Source: Ecdyonurus torrentis
Lineage: Eukaryota > Arthropoda > Insecta > Ephemeroptera > Heptageniidae
Length of the DNA: 64,000 nucleotides
Assembly: GCA_949318235.1 (NCBI GenBank)
Contig: OX439130.1
Coordinates: 41,541,540 to 41,605,539 of the forward strand
Direction: 5' to 3'
Shown: piece by piece, positions 1 to 13,510 of the stretch
How the letters are laid out: each line of letters begins with the position of its first letter
Numbering within the stretch: the first letter of the stretch is position 1
Position numbers and translations under genes: made by a program
The notes under the pieces: generated by a model
Database searches by the model: none
Seen by the model: the letters and a program-made list of their open reading frames with translations, nothing else
What the model was told of the DNA's origin: nothing

Positions 1-79
1 TATTAAAGTAATAAAAAAAATAGCCATTTTTTCCAAAGGGTCTTTCAACTTCTTCTTCTTATTCTTTTTTTCCTCATCA

Positions 80-137
80 AAACCAAAGGCCCGCAAAAGC
101 AAAGTCCCGGTCCTGGAGCCCGATTATGCAAAGCCAG
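80..137 (-). repeat. Dispersed repeat copy A (retroelement-tail-like)
   Basis: A GC-rich block containing aaggcccgcaaaagc, a run of cccgg words and attatgcaaagcc. A diverged second copy sits in the same orientation at 745-812. Both copies are preceded by T-rich sequence, so on the minus strand each ends in an A-rich tail, as a retroposed element would. Confidence 0.4.
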
Positions 138-267
138 TCCAATTGCAAATAAAATTTGGTTGGCTCGCAATGATATATCAATGTGTTTTTTTTTTCTTTT
201 TTCTTCATATTACAATAGAAAAATGCGCATTCACGAGTAATTTGTGTGCATGCATCATATCCAGTTG

Positions 268-608
268 CAGGGGTGCCAAACTCATTTCGCATGTTGGGCC
301 AAATCCGGTCCTAAGAATCATTTGCGGGCCGCAGTCTTTCACTGAATGGGGAAAGGCCCGCCAGAGGCGAAAAATTGTTCAAAAAGGGGACGTAGCTATT
401 GATTTTTCACGCAAATAATGTACGTTTTACTCAAAATATTAACACCGTGAATATGAAACTAAAAAAAGGGGAGACAAAAACTGTAATTATACAGCAACAT
501 TTTTTATTTAAAAAAATTTTTAATCAGAGGTTCCGCGGGCCGCACTAAATGATCTCGCGGGCTGCATGCGGCCTGCGGGCCGCGTGTTTGACCCCCCCCC
601 CCCCCCTG
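268..608. mobile_element. hAT-like non-autonomous element (MITE)
   Basis: The left end reads caggggtgccaaactc. The right end, read on the minus strand, begins cagg, passes through a poly-G expansion, then tcaaacacgcggcccg. Both ends have internal gcgggccgca words in inverted orientation. A CAGGGGTG start with a CCAAACTC-like inner end is typical of a widespread hAT family. The expected 8-bp target duplication is not clear here, so the copy is old or a boundary is off. Confidence 0.5.
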
Positions 609-744
609 ATGTACTGTAGAGTAAATTCATATTATACAAAATAAATTTAAAAAATGCGGGCAAAATTATAAACGTTTTTTCCTTTTTCTTTCTTTCTTTC
701 TTTTCTTTTCTTTTTTTTTCCTTTTTTTTTTTTATTGAAGAGCA

Positions 745-812
745 AGCCAAAAGGCCCGCAAAGGCAAAAGCCCGGGCCGGGATCCCGGCCTAAGGCCTTA
801 TGCCAAGCCGAG
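745..812 (-). repeat. Dispersed repeat copy B (retroelement-tail-like)
   Basis: Contains aaggcccgcaaaggc and ttatgccaagcc, matching the block at 80-137. On the minus strand it is followed by CAATAAAAAAAA, which looks like a polyadenylation signal running into a poly(A) tail. Confidence 0.4.
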
Positions 813-929
813 CCTGAAGCTAGAGCACCATCAATCTCCTCTTCATACACATACAACGAATAATAATAAAAAATTATTTACATAAATGAAGGATTAATTG
901 ATCTAGAGAATTCTAGAGTTTGCTATTCA

Positions 930-1099
930 CAGGGTCAGACTGGCACTCAAGGGGCCTTGTCCACGGTCCAGAGGGGTCACAAAAAGGGGCGTAACACCCT
1001 GGACGCCCTTTTAGGGCCTTATTAGGGGCCTCCTAACAGGGGGGGGGGGGGGGGCACGTCCGCTATCGCGGACTTGCCCTTACGGCCAGTCCAAGCCTG
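930..1099. mobile_element. hAT-like MITE
   Basis: The left end is cagggtcagactggc. The right end, reversed, is caggcttggactggc, giving imperfect terminal inverted repeats. The left flank gctattca resembles gctatattca just beyond the right end, which may be an 8-bp target duplication altered by a 2-bp insertion. It lies in the intron downstream of exon 2 of the protease gene. Confidence 0.5.
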
Positions 1100-1216
1100 C
1101 GGGCTATATTCAGTATGCATGTATAAATATGTCCTATGTACAATAAGATAGTATGTGGATTAATATTACTTTTGCTTTTAATTTACCGCTAGAGATTAAA
1201 AGAAAAATAAACAAAC

Positions 1217-1411
1217 CTCCATAATAATCGATCCTGCTAGATCCAGCCTCCTCATCATACCAGGCATAGAATGGTTCTCGGATTTCAGCATAGGGGATGT
1301 AAAGAGTTCCCTTCACTGTATACTTGTTGCTAAATGCTGGGGCACTTTTAACAGGAACTTCTTCACTTGAGGATGATTTATTCTCCTCAGAAGAATTTGC
1401 AGCAAATACAC
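1217..1411 (-). CDS. 26-29-p: 26-29-p-like exon 2
   Basis: Begins after a CAG acceptor (1414-1412) and ends at a GT donor (1216-1215) in phase 1. It carries the diagnostic GTLYIPYAEI and SRIDYYGG blocks. Confidence 0.82.
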
Positions 1412-1540
1412 CTGTTATATAATCAAATTTAAATTTTAGGGAAATTTTGCAATAGTTGGCATTGTCAAAATAAAATATTCATATTTTAACTTACCAGCTG
1501 CGAATAAAGTGCAGCATAGCAACAGTGTGAAGAGCTTCAT
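1217..1540 (-). CDS. 26-29-p: 26/29 kDa proteinase-like cysteine protease, N-terminal part (partial)
   Basis: Two coding exons, 1495-1540 and 1217-1411, joined in phase 1 across an intron with GTAAG donor and CAG acceptor. A further phase-1 GT donor follows at 1216. The product starts MKLFTLLLCCTLFAAG, a typical signal peptide, then a Ser/Glu-rich linker, then the stretch YTVKGTLYIPYAEIREPF, continuing through AWYDEE to SRIDYYGG. That block resembles the N-terminal region of arthropod 26/29 kDa proteinase, a secreted or lysosomal papain-family enzyme first described from insect haemocytes. The catalytic domain would be encoded by exons left of the window, so no active-site residue can be checked. 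I recognised the family from remembered conservation, not a search. About 80 residues are visible. Confidence 0.82.
1495..1540 (-). CDS. 26-29-p: 26-29-p-like exon 1 (signal peptide)
   Basis: The ATG is at 1540-1538 and the exon encodes 15 residues plus one base. It ends at a GTAAGTT donor (1494). The residues are hydrophobic and Cys/Leu-rich, as expected of a signal peptide. Confidence 0.8.
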
Positions 1541-1706
1541 GTTTGAAGCCCAACTACTGAGTGACTCGCGAGCACGAGCTAGGAAATCTTGTTATGTAAG
1601 TAGTTTATGTTGTGCTTGTATATGGCTTTCGTTCTGGAAATTCTAAGAATCCACCACCACTGACCACTGTATGTATAAATAATATGTACAACGCAAATTT
1701 GTGGAA

Positions 1707-1716
1707 CTTTATATAG
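1707..1716 (-). promoter_or_regulatory. Candidate TATA box of the 26-29-p-like gene
   Basis: Read on the minus strand, the sequence CTATATAAAG lies about 170 bases upstream of the start codon. Initiator-like CA dinucleotides lie 25-50 bases further downstream. In a genome this AT-rich a TATA match is weak evidence alone, but this one is unusually close to consensus and in a sensible place. Confidence 0.35.
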
Positions 1717-2911
1717 TTTAAAAAAAATTATCGTGTCTATAATGAATAAATAACTTTAGGTCAACAATTATCACTCTATGTAGCAGCTATGTAGATCTCT
1801 TTTCTTGACTTTTGATGACCTATATGCCCGTATTTTCTTCACGTTTTATGTAATGTTTTGATTTTGATAACTACTGTCTCTCTTCTGCACCCTTCTGCTC
1901 TCTTCTCCCCTTTTGGCTTTGGCTTCACTTCTTTGTTCGTCTTTGTTATTCGCTGTGATTCGCTGACTCTTGATCAGCAGGCAACGCAATGGACCAATCA
2001 AAAAGCAGATTTCTTCAATTTTGTTTTGTTCTCAGAACTGTTTAGCGCTAAATTTTGAAAAAAAAAAAAAATATATATATATATATACTTATTCCATAAT
2101 CAATATCCCAATTATCCCAAATAAAAATCCAATATATCCAATGACTTTATTGGGCTTATGGAGCGTATAGTACAATAATAAGAAAATAAAAATGACAATG
2201 CGACACTATATGAGTGACTGCAGAACTAAAAGCTTACATTATGTACGTGATTCAGATGTCGGCGTGTTCCAAATTATAGACCTACAAAAAGTGCCCATAA
2301 GTTAGGAGGCATGTTATTCGACGTAATACATAATGTTGGTTTAATTAATAATTATGAACCTAAAAAAAAATAATAATAATAGTCAGAGCCGTATAGCTGC
2401 GGGATAATCATCATCATCTGCTTGTTTTGTAACATTTTTTTCCCCAGGCAATATATATATATTATAAAATATATATGCATTGAAAACTTTATCAATCAAT
2501 AATCGCCCGGCCACGTCTAAGTGTCTTGCGCAAAGTAAATTTTACTCTTGTTTTACTAAACTGTCTATACCTAACAAGAGCCTAAGAGTGCGTTCGTGTC
2601 ATTTAGTTAGAGAAATAAATCCACGGGCAATTAACGACATAATTTATGTGTATTTTTTTTTTTTTTTACAATCGGAGATACATATTATTTTAATAATCCC
2701 TGAATAAAAGAACATTTATACCATAAGCACGATTGCATATGGAATCCTTTATATTTAATAATCATTATATAATTTGCCTTTTTTTTATATATAGTTTAGT
2801 TTTTATAGAATATAGATAGCAACTTTTGTTAGTTTTTTTTTTTCTTTCAAAAGACAGTTTCAAGACGAAACAAAAAATAATTGAACATCCAAAATGATGT
2901 CCCTGATTTTA

Positions 2912-3097
<186 letters not shown>

Positions 3098-3429
3098 AAG
3101 AAAAAGGTGCATAATTATGTAAAGTGCATTTTGTCATGCATGGTGCTGGAAAATATATTGCATGTTTCTTGCACTGACGATGAAGCACTTTTGTCCACCA
3201 CAATAATGTATATGCAAGAAAAGTACTTTTATCCCAGTAACATGAAAACATATAGGTCAAAAAAATATCTGAAATAATGATTTATTTAAGTTTTAGTTTT
3301 AAATTGTATGGGATTAATATATTATGCATGCAGTGCTGTTTTAACATTATGTTAAAGTATATATACTGTAAATAATAATATCATCTAATTTTCAGAGCAA
3401 AAATCTGATAGCAGAGCTTTGAACAAAGT

Positions 3430-3631
3430 ATGCAGTGCACATCCAGCAAATTAATGCAGCGTGTTGCAATGACTGGTGTCAGCTATCACACAGGAAGCAA
3501 TGTTGACTTACAGAGTACAAGAATGTTGCTGTCTCAGTTCAAAGGAGGATGTGTCAAGCTAAGCAAAAATGACAAAACTGGCATTGCAACATTATGCATG
3601 GATAGACCAGAAAAGAAAAATGCAATCAATG
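3430..3631 (+). CDS. ECHDC1: ECHDC1 coding exon 1
   Basis: Starts at the ATG at 3430, encodes 67 residues plus one base, and ends at the donor GTATAT (3632). The tail MDRPEKKNAIN is a crotonase-family N-terminal motif. Confidence 0.9.
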
Positions 3632-4674
3632 GTATATATTTTACCATTACCTAAGTCTGATGCTGCTTTTTAATAATATATTGTATACCTTTGATGTAGA
3701 GAACATGAGATACTAGGTATTTTATTGACACATAGTATCCCTGTCCTTTTAATTTTTAACATCTATTTTATCAAAAACATCAAGTACTTGTCTGATATAG
3801 AACATTTGATCGCACGTCCCAATATACCTATATATAAATTAGAGCATTGTGACGTTTTATGAAATTTCAATTCAACATATGCTCTAATCTCTCTTCTACT
3901 ATTTTCTATTTTGAGTTTTATTTTTTTAATATGAAATTAATTTCACATGCCATTGAAACTATACATCATATTTTGTGACTTTTATTGAATTTTCTTTATT
4001 CAGGACAACTACTCCTAGAACTTGAAAAGGCAGCAGAAGAATTGGAGAAATGGGAGGAAGGCAAAGGACTTATATTATATGGTTCTAAAAATATATTTAG
4101 TTCTGGTGGTGACTTAGCTATGTCCAAAATGACAGCAACAGCAGAACAAGGGCATGCTATTTCACAGTTTGTTCAGGAGCTCACCACCAGGCTACGAACT
4201 CTCCCTCTACTTTCCGTTGCTCTGATTGAGGGATTAGCTCTGGGAGGAGGTGCGGAGCTTGCTGTAGCCTCATGTGATTTGAGAGTCATGACTCCTGATG
4301 CCAAGATTGGATTTGTACATGGTCGAATGGGGTTAATACCAGGATGGGGTGGAGGAATAGCTTTGAAGCAACTGATAGGGTCATCAAAAGCTCTAGAACT
4401 TATCATATCAGGAAGATTAGTAACCGCACAAGAAGCAATTACTATAGGTATTGCTAATGATATAATATCTAATATATGCAGTGTAGAGCAAACAGAAAAA
4501 TGGTTAGGTCAGAAGGTTCAAAATACTGCTATTGAAATAATTCGTGCAAGCAAAATTTTAATGACTAGTCATTCTTATCAAGAAGAATTAGAACTTGAAA
4601 GAAGATTACAAGCTCCATTATGGGGAGGTACAGCAAAATTAGAAGCCTTAGCTAAACATATTAAGCATAAATAA
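3430..4674 (+). CDS. ECHDC1: Ethylmalonyl-CoA decarboxylase (ECHDC1), crotonase family
   Basis: Coding exons 3430-3631 and 4004-4674 join in phase 1 (AAT G|GT ... CAG|GA) to give 290 residues, close to the roughly 300 of vertebrate ECHDC1. This cytosolic metabolite-repair enzyme decarboxylates ethylmalonyl-CoA and methylmalonyl-CoA made by promiscuous carboxylases. Crotonase-fold signatures are clear. FSSGGDL near residues 99-105 is the first oxyanion-hole region. ALGGGAEL near 146-153 is the second. FVHGRMGLIPGWGG at about 171-184 is the acyl-CoA pocket segment, and the C-terminal WGG...LEALAKH matches the ECHDC1 end. The first ATG of the exon was taken as the start; a second ATG at 3454 is possible. 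The N-terminal 35 residues are basic and poorly conserved, as in homologues. The upstream ttttcag at 3390-3396 suggests a spliced 5'UTR. The gene appears intact. Confidence 0.94.
4004..4674 (+). CDS. ECHDC1: ECHDC1 coding exon 2
   Basis: Follows the acceptor tttattcag (ending 4003) and runs to the TAA at 4672-4674. It encodes the catalytic core and C-terminus. Confidence 0.94.
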
Positions 4675-5023
4675 TATAATGATAGTGAGGTATACAAAAT
4701 AACTTAAAATATAAGTATAGGCCTACTATAATAGTAACTATACATAAGTTTACTTTCCTAAAGGATATCAATTCTAGTTGTTCTAGTTCCTAAAGTAGAT
4801 TTAAGTATTCATTACTTTTTTTTTTTTTTTTTTTTTTTTCAAACATGACAAAACCAATGAAGTTTTTGCAACAATTTTAACATTTTAACAGAAAAACATT
4901 GGCAGATTAATATAAGTAATATTGACATTAAAGAAGTCTCCCTGCATATTCTTGTCCGTATATCCTCTATTAATAAAAAAACACAACATACCATGGAACC
5001 CACTCTGTAAGAACCTGTTAAAA

Positions 5024-5046
5024 CTCTCTCTCTCTCTCTCCATTGC

Positions 5047-5137
<91 letters not shown>
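5024..5137. repeat. (CT)n and (AT)n microsatellites
   Basis: A short CT run (5024-5041) is followed by about 88 bases of AT repeats from 5050. Confidence 0.95.
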
Positions 5138-5140
<3 letters not shown>

Positions 5141-5534
5141 ATTAACAAAATGCTTGTTCTAATTAATAATAATAACAATAAAAAGTAAATATGTTTTATC
5201 TTTGATATACTTTATTAATGTTAAATTCATATAAATTTTAATAATAATAATTTGACTGCTAAGCAGCTACATAAATATTACATTAGAGGCTATATATAAT
5301 ATAATAACTACATACATTCACAAGAAAAAAAATTATAAACATAAAAATTATTTTATATGACAAAAAAACATGTATCATAAAATAACATCAGAAACTAAAA
5401 AGACATAAAATAGATGTATGATTTCAAAAATTAAATTATTGATATTAATATCTATTGAGTGAATATTGATTTATAATTTATTTTGTACTGTAAAATTTAT
5501 TAATTTTTGTGTGGCGGTAAACATATTGTGTGTG

Positions 5535-5537
<3 letters not shown>

Positions 5538-5601
<64 letters not shown>
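5538..5601. repeat. (AT)n microsatellite
   Basis: About 32 uninterrupted TA units, preceded by a short GT run. Confidence 0.95.
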
Positions 5602-5603
<2 letters not shown>

Positions 5604-7283
5604 GTGGAATATATAGTGCAAAAATTAAAAAATATATGGTTTAACATTTAAAATTTATTTTGTTCCATTTCTATAGACCTATATTATATGAAAAATAAAA
5701 TCACATTATTATTATTATTTACTTTTTCACATACACGGTACTGACAAATTATTTGTTTTAAACAATATGATACTATTAAGGAACGAAAATAGGAAAACAG
5801 CAAGGACCATGCCGTAGTGAAGAGATGTCCTGTAGTCCAGTGAAAATCTTTCCAGCACATAGATATTTAGCACTTTGATAGCTGTCTGCACAACATTTCA
5901 CAAGAAATGGAACACATACACATATATGCCTTAATAAGTCTTAATTTTCAGATTTATAGTCTAAATCTGAAAAGACTGATATGAAGGCACACACATAAAC
6001 ATTTCGATGGATTAAATTGTGCCAAAAGCTACAAATTTTGTTATTATCTATGTGCTATAGTAAGATTTCAAGAAATTATAGCATAGTCCCTTGCGATAGT
6101 TTCATCTATCCCTTCCTTTAAATTTTACCATATCGATTTGAGGTGATTTATTTTCCTTAATTTATTTGTAATAAACAATAACTATTTTTAAATACAAAAT
6201 ATGATAATACTATGGTAGAAAACAAACAAACAATTATTATTATTGATGGTTTTGAATGTTAATGATCACAATCAATTTATAACCTATTATATATTATATT
6301 ATTATTTTAAGTGTAGATTTTTAATGCTCGCAAAAAAAAAAAAAAAAAAAAAAGATACTATTTTTTTTTTTGTAAAATTAATAATTATGGTTTCAGGATC
6401 TTTAAGCCATGCCATGGATATATTAAAAACTATTATTTACTCAAACAGCGTATAATTTTAAAAACAAACAAATAAACATTATTTTGGGCAAAAAAACACT
6501 TTATGACAGGAAACTTTGCAGCACTTATTATTATTTAATTAGATATGAGTTTTAAAAGAACTTAAATTATTATAAGTATAATTTCAAATAATATTGTTAC
6601 TGTAATTTTAAAGGAAGTTACTTTGTATACTTGCAAATTGAGCTACATAAGTTACTTTTATAAGTAATAAACAATTCATATATAATAAATCCAAATCTTT
6701 TAATACTAGCAAAAAAATAAAAAATAAAAAAATAGAAAAAAATAATTAATAATAAAGTATTGAAATAATGTTCTTTCAGAAACTGCAATGAAAATGTTAT
6801 ATAATGGGACATAATTGAAGAAACATTATAATTTCCCTGTACAGAAATACACACGTCAAAATCTACACTTTTACATTAAATTTTGCAAATATAGCTTAAG
6901 GCCAGTATAAAATGTAATACATTAAAATCACAATAGAGGCCATATATTTTTTATTATTATCTTATAAAGTAGGTGTATCGAAAATATTTTATAATGTTAG
7001 GTATAATAGGCCTATATATTTTTACATAGAGAGCTTAAATTTTCAAAGTTGTAAATGTGATAAATGACAATGAACGTAAAATCTGAATATAGTTATAAGA
7101 CATAACACAAACTTAGGAGTAACATTTAATTTATTATTATTATTTACTAGTTCTTTTTTTTTTTTTTAAATATTATTGACATCAAATCTCTTATGATATT
7201 ACATTATTAATTTTTAAATATGATTTTTATTTTTAATGAATTAGCATGTGTATAGATGTGATTTAAAACAGCAAATCAGGATC

Positions 7284-7319
<36 letters not shown>

Positions 7320-7491
7320 TAATTTTTAGTAAATTATATTGTTCAATACTAAATGATTTCTTTTAAAGGAAAATTTTCATTTAAAAAACAACAACATGCA
7401 AATATATAATAACCTACCCCTAAAAAGAAAAAAAAAACTATAATTATTATTTAAACTATAAATTAAATTAATACAACTTTTTTCTTTTCCT

Positions 7492-7529
<38 letters not shown>

Positions 7530-8061
7530 CTTTCTTTCTTTCTTTTTTTTTCTTTCTTTTTCTTCTTTTTTTGGAATTAAAAAGCCAATTATCAATAAAA
7601 TAATATTTGTACTGAGTAAGAACATTTTTTTTAATAATTAAGAATTTTATTCTCATATCTCTTATTGCAATACAAAAAAAATTTAATAATAATAATAATG
7701 AACAAAGAAAAAATACAAAAATTAAATTTTGGTGAAAATATGAGAGTAAAAATCATAAAAATAAAAAGAGCTAGTTGTTTTTTTCTTTTCTTTTTAGCAC
7801 GTGACAATCACAAAAATGTACACAAGCGTATTATAACATATTAATTAAATATTATTTAAGTTTTAGTAATCTAAAATATGTGTGGTCCGTTATTTATTTT
7901 ATTTACTAAAATATAAATTTATCTTTATTTGTAAGCAGCTTCTTATAGCAAAAAAAAAAAAAAAAAAAAAAAAAACGACTTGAGAGCACTTTTGGTAAAT
8001 TTGACATAAAAAAAATTATACATACAATTTTTTGTAGAATTTTGGTTTCATAAACACTTTT

Positions 8062-8064
<3 letters not shown>

Positions 8065-8150
<86 letters not shown>
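8065..8150. repeat. (AT)n microsatellite
   Basis: About 43 uninterrupted TA units. Confidence 0.95.
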
Positions 8151-8154
<4 letters not shown>

Positions 8155-8939
8155 AAATTTTAACAAAAAATAAAATAAAATAAAACAATATAAAATTTTC
8201 ACATATTTTTAACAATTTGGCACAAGATAAAAAAAATTGTTTTACAGAATACAATTTATGAAAATCATTTGTTAAAAGCTTAAATTTGTCAAAATATTGG
8301 GCATTTTTTAGTATTTTTTTTCTTGATTTTTTGTATTATATTTATAAAAATGTTAATTAATGACATTTTATGTAATGTATTTTATTATAATAATATTTTA
8401 CGAATAATTATATAAGCATGCAAAAAAATACATCTTAAAATCAATATTTTATATTAAAAGTTATTATATATTTTACTTTTTTTTTTTTTAAATATAGGGT
8501 ATATATTTTATAATATTACCATAAAAAATAACTCGTCCACTCTTTTATATTTGGTTGTCATCAAGTGTTATTCCTACTCACTTTATATAGATATTTTGTT
8601 TTATTGATTTTTTTTTTTTTTTGAGTGTCTTACTCTGCGTACATTTTTTTTTTATCTCTGAAAGAGATAACACAAATACTAACTTCATTTTATAGCTTTT
8701 AGCAAAAATAAGAAAGCTTGATTGTTATAATATTTATATTATTATTAATATTATGAATGATAGTGACTAGCATTATCCATTGTACAATTAAAAATACGTT
8801 ACATCAAAATCTCAGCATTTATTATTTTTACACGCCTCCGTGCAACATTTTTCCCTTTTTTTTAAAGTTATATCTCATCATTATTATTATCATTTTAATG
8901 CCTTTTAAATCTTAAAGCACAACAAAATATTTTCTTTTG

Positions 8940-9073
8940 TTAAAGCTCAAGACAGCGGTTGTTTCTTATTGCAATTCTTATCCCACCCCTGCTATAGCGT
9001 CCATAAAGTTAAAGCATGGCCCAAACTTTATCGCTGCGATAAGAAAAGAAAGGACCGTTGTCTTAGGCTTAAG
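8940..9073. mobile_element. Probable short MITE with imperfect terminal inverted repeats
   Basis: The left arm reads ttaaagctcaagacagcggt and continues gtttctt. The right arm, reversed, reads ttaagcctaagacaacggt and continues cctttctt. That is about 28 paired bases with a few mismatches. The element is clearly more GC-rich than its surroundings. No convincing target duplication was identified. Confidence 0.45.
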
Positions 9074-9147
9074 AATTATCCTCAAAGTTACAGCAAAGTG
9101 CAATAGCTAAGAATTTGCCTGCAGAATTTGTTTAAAATAGACAAGGC

Positions 9148-9178
<31 letters not shown>

Positions 9179-10428
9179 CTTTCTTTCTTTTTTTCTTTTT
9201 TCTTCCAAATTTTAGAGATAGAAGACCACAATATTATACTAAATTATATGAACTCCTATATTCAAGTTCATCAGTTTCTGTTGCACTGCACGTTCTTCCT
9301 CATAAAACATACCTATATGTTGTTTTATAGTTTGAAACATGAATCACTAGTGCATCTCTTGCAGCAGATATACAATTACGCCATTTCCTACCTTCAGCAG
9401 AAATCACTTATTTGAATGGGACACAAGTGAAAACCAGTAAAGGTAGAGGAGTCTGTGCTACACAAGCTGATGAACCTGAGATATACATAGAGACACTGTG
9501 AAAAATATAACATGAGTTATGATAGGATATTGTGGTGTTATAGCAACACTATATTTTATATTGGCTACTTTTACGCAATGAAAATATAGATTTATGAAAT
9601 TTAGTGTACCCTCTATAAACATTAAGATTAAATTGCTTTTGTTATTTTGAATAAAATACTTTACACAAAAGTATATACATTTTTTTTAATCATGTAACTC
9701 TGAGGACATATCTTCATATTTTGTCACCTGGTTGCATAACACCTGATTTAAATTAAAGACAAGGTGCAATGACAACAAGAATGATAAAAATTACATAGTT
9801 GACATCTTTGCATTAAAATTTGCCATTTGAATATTTTTTCTTATTAATAATATAAATATTCAATGAAAAGTATAAATCCAAGTACAAATCTTGATTTAAT
9901 ATTATTATTTAATGAAGTCGTCATCATAATATATTTAACAGACAAATTAAAATGTTGTCCAATCTCTCTTAAAAATAAAATTTATTCATTAATATTTACC
10001 TATATTTTTAAAAACACAAAGATACAATGAATAGTAAAAATATAAAAAGAAACACTAAATCTCTACTTATATGACAAAAAAAATGAACACATTCACCCCT
10101 ATATATGTTCTCAACTTAATAATGTGGTTGCAAACATGCAAAATTATAGGATTATTAACTCACTATCTTTTTTTATACATTTTTTTTAACTACATGCCTA
10201 TAAAATTATCATATATTATAAAAATGGAAAAAGAAAAAAAAAAGCTACAGTATTTTTATTATATACATTTTGTGTGGTCATGGAGTTTTAAACATAGATA
10301 GCTCTTTATTTGTGAATGATTAGGACGGTTAATCAAAATTAAATTGCGTATTTTTATGTTTTTAGTGCTATATAGTATTTTAATTAAAACTATTTTTATG
10401 TAGATAAAAAGTGACTGTGGTATTATAT

Positions 10429-10560
<132 letters not shown>

Positions 10561-11976
10561 AATAAATTGCTATTGAAAAGTATTTGGATATGTTTCTCAA
10601 CATATTTTTTGGACTTATAATTTAAAACTCAGCGCGTATTTTTATTTTTTTTATCAAAAGAAAAAGAAGTGAAATTTTTTGAAAGCCAAATAATAAATTC
10701 AAATAAAATGTATAATGTAGTAAAATAAATCTGTTGTTGAGAAAAAATATTATTGTATGACTATTATCAGAATCAATGGATCGTAATAATATTTATAGTA
10801 AATGTATAGGAAGAAAAAAAAATCAGAAAAAAAAACCCAGAAAAATATATAATAGTTATAATCACAAATATGGAGTAATATTAATTATGTTGAACTGCTT
10901 TTTTAGGTGGCAAAGGGAGGATAATATAAAAATAATAATAAGTTTTAAAATCAAACTTAAAACTTTTTTTTTTTTAAGCACTGCACACAGCACTCACTTC
11001 ACCACTGAAAAATGTATAAGGCACGTTTACAATCACAGTTGGTTTTGCTTCACTAATATATTACGTAAACCAACAAAGCAATGCCTTTTTTAAACAATTT
11101 TATTTTTTCTTCTCTATATTCTTAGCTAGGATAAATAATTATACACTTAAAAAATAAAATATATCCCAGCATAATTATGTAGCCTCTAGTATTTTTTTTT
11201 CTTACAATGATTGCATTACAATATGATTATTATTATTTTTTATGAAATAAAAAGAAAAAATATGATATTTTATACGTACAATAATAATTAATTATATAAT
11301 TCTAAATACTCTATATAATAGTTTTATTATTTACAATTAAAATCTACGAAACATGATAACTAAATAATAATTTTATTTTTTATAATATCAAAAAAAATAT
11401 ATATATTTTAACCTTATATAAATGAAAATATATAACACATTTTTTTCTTCAAAAATAATAATGAAAATGATTTTTTTTTTCATATATATTATTTCTTTCT
11501 TTATACTTATCATAATAATTAAAGCACTTAATGCCAGGCTTATTTTTAAAATTAAGGTAAATTTGTACTCCACAGCTATAAGAATGGCATTAAATGCTAT
11601 ATTTTCTATTTACATTATCATATAGTGTTGTGTTATGATACTAGCAAAATTTTAAAACAATATAAGAAATAGAAAATTACACTTAATTTACTACAACATG
11701 ATGTAAAAATAATTTCAAAACTGTGTTGTTTTAAAATTTGGAATTATGTTTCAAAATATAGCATTTAGTGATTGGAAAAAAAAGAGAGAGAGAGAGAGAG
11801 AGAGAAGAAAAGTTTTGAATACTACAATATAAAACAACTACATACACAGTGACTCAAGTTTGAATTCGACTAGCCACCACTTTAATACTAATTAAAATGT
11901 TATTTTTTAACTTAATGATACAACACACTATTTTATATGAATAGATAGTAAAATTAGAAAATAAAAACTATTACAG

Positions 11977-12009
<33 letters not shown>

Positions 12010-12060
12010 TTAGTTGGGCATCTCTGCAGTTTTTGCTGACAAAATTACTGTGTGAATAGC

Positions 12061-12110
12061 ACATTAGCACATTACTAGCACATTACTATTGTGTGGAATA
12101 GCACATTTAT
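12061..12110. repeat. Short imperfect tandem repeat
   Basis: Four spaced copies of an agcacatta-like word, two of them tightly adjacent. Confidence 0.5.
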
Positions 12111-13362
12111 TAAACTGAAATAAATGAACAGCACACAAAGGATTTAGGGTATAGTGCATTTTAAACTTAGTAAGTATTTTTTAAAATACTAATAACTAAC
12201 AAATATTGATGCAAATATTTTAAAATTTTACAATCAATTAACACAACACTATTTTATAATTTTTTTTTCTCCCAATGTAGCAAATCCCCCGAGGTAGATA
12301 ATATTTGTCTATATAGCCATTTAATTTTAACAAAGAAAAAACCTCCCAGAGGAATAATTAATATATTATACAAATAAATGACTTATGACTCAATTGATCA
12401 CCTTTTAAACACAGCTCTCAGGAATATTATATATCTTTATATAAAACTATACACACTTTCTTAGCAGAGGAACTCTTTCCCTATTTTTTTTTATATCATA
12501 TTATTATTATGTTTATCATAAGACATAAAAGCAATATAAATATGTCTTCCAGCTACATTATCAAAATATTTCACTTTTTAATATGTGTATGACTTAAAAT
12601 AAAATGGAGTGAAAAAAACAAACAAAAAATCTGAAAAATTATGCTACATAAAATACAAGTAGTTCCAGTAATATTTTGAATTATTAAACATTATTATTAC
12701 ACAGTATTTTTTGTTAATACTTTAAATGCATTTCAATTTTATATATACATATAGATATTAAAGAAAACTCCCCCCCCCCTTTTTTTTTAATATTCAAAAT
12801 ATTACTGTTAATAAGTACTTGATTATTAATTAAAAGTTGACTTTGGTTTTGAGGCTGCTAAAATTTTGGAAGGAATGTTGATGTTTTGCTTTTTACATGT
12901 TTTATTTGTCGAGTATATAGAGCATCATTTTTGAGGCAATGCACTTTGTTTCTTATTTTTATAAAAATATATAGGCCTACATAAAAATAATTATATTAAA
13001 AAAAAAAAAAAAAAAAATCATAACAATAAGGAACATATGGGAATGAGATAGAATTAGCAATATTTTAAAGATATATTTTTTAAAGTAAAATAATAGGGGT
13101 ATAATTAATAAATATTTATAGTTTAAAAATTGTACTACTCAAAAATTTATTAGTATTTTATCTGATTTGATTTAATTAATGATTAAAAAACAGTACCCTA
13201 AATCTTTGTGACTCACTAAATAAGTAGACAAATTGTATGAACTTACGTATAGTTTCAATTTCTTATAAAAACTACTACTCTTAAAAAAAAAAAAAAAAAA
13301 AAAAGTAGTGACAATAAGATCAATGCGTTACACATTTCAAACTATTTTGCTCCTTTTTTCAT

Positions 13363-13368
13363 TTTATT
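13363..13368 (-). terminator. Candidate polyadenylation signal of the PR-PLAG gene
   Basis: AATAAA on the minus strand about 145 bases beyond the stop codon. This hexamer is common by chance in such AT-rich DNA, so position is the only support. Confidence 0.3.
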
Positions 13369-13510
13369 TCATTAGCACATACTTAATCTGGTCAGTGAAA
13401 CACAAAATTTAAAGTTGAACGATTTTCTGTTTACATACCATGAAAAGTACGTATGTACACAATAATGAATTCATTGATAGTGCATTGCCTTATTAATGAT
13501 AACCCGATCC

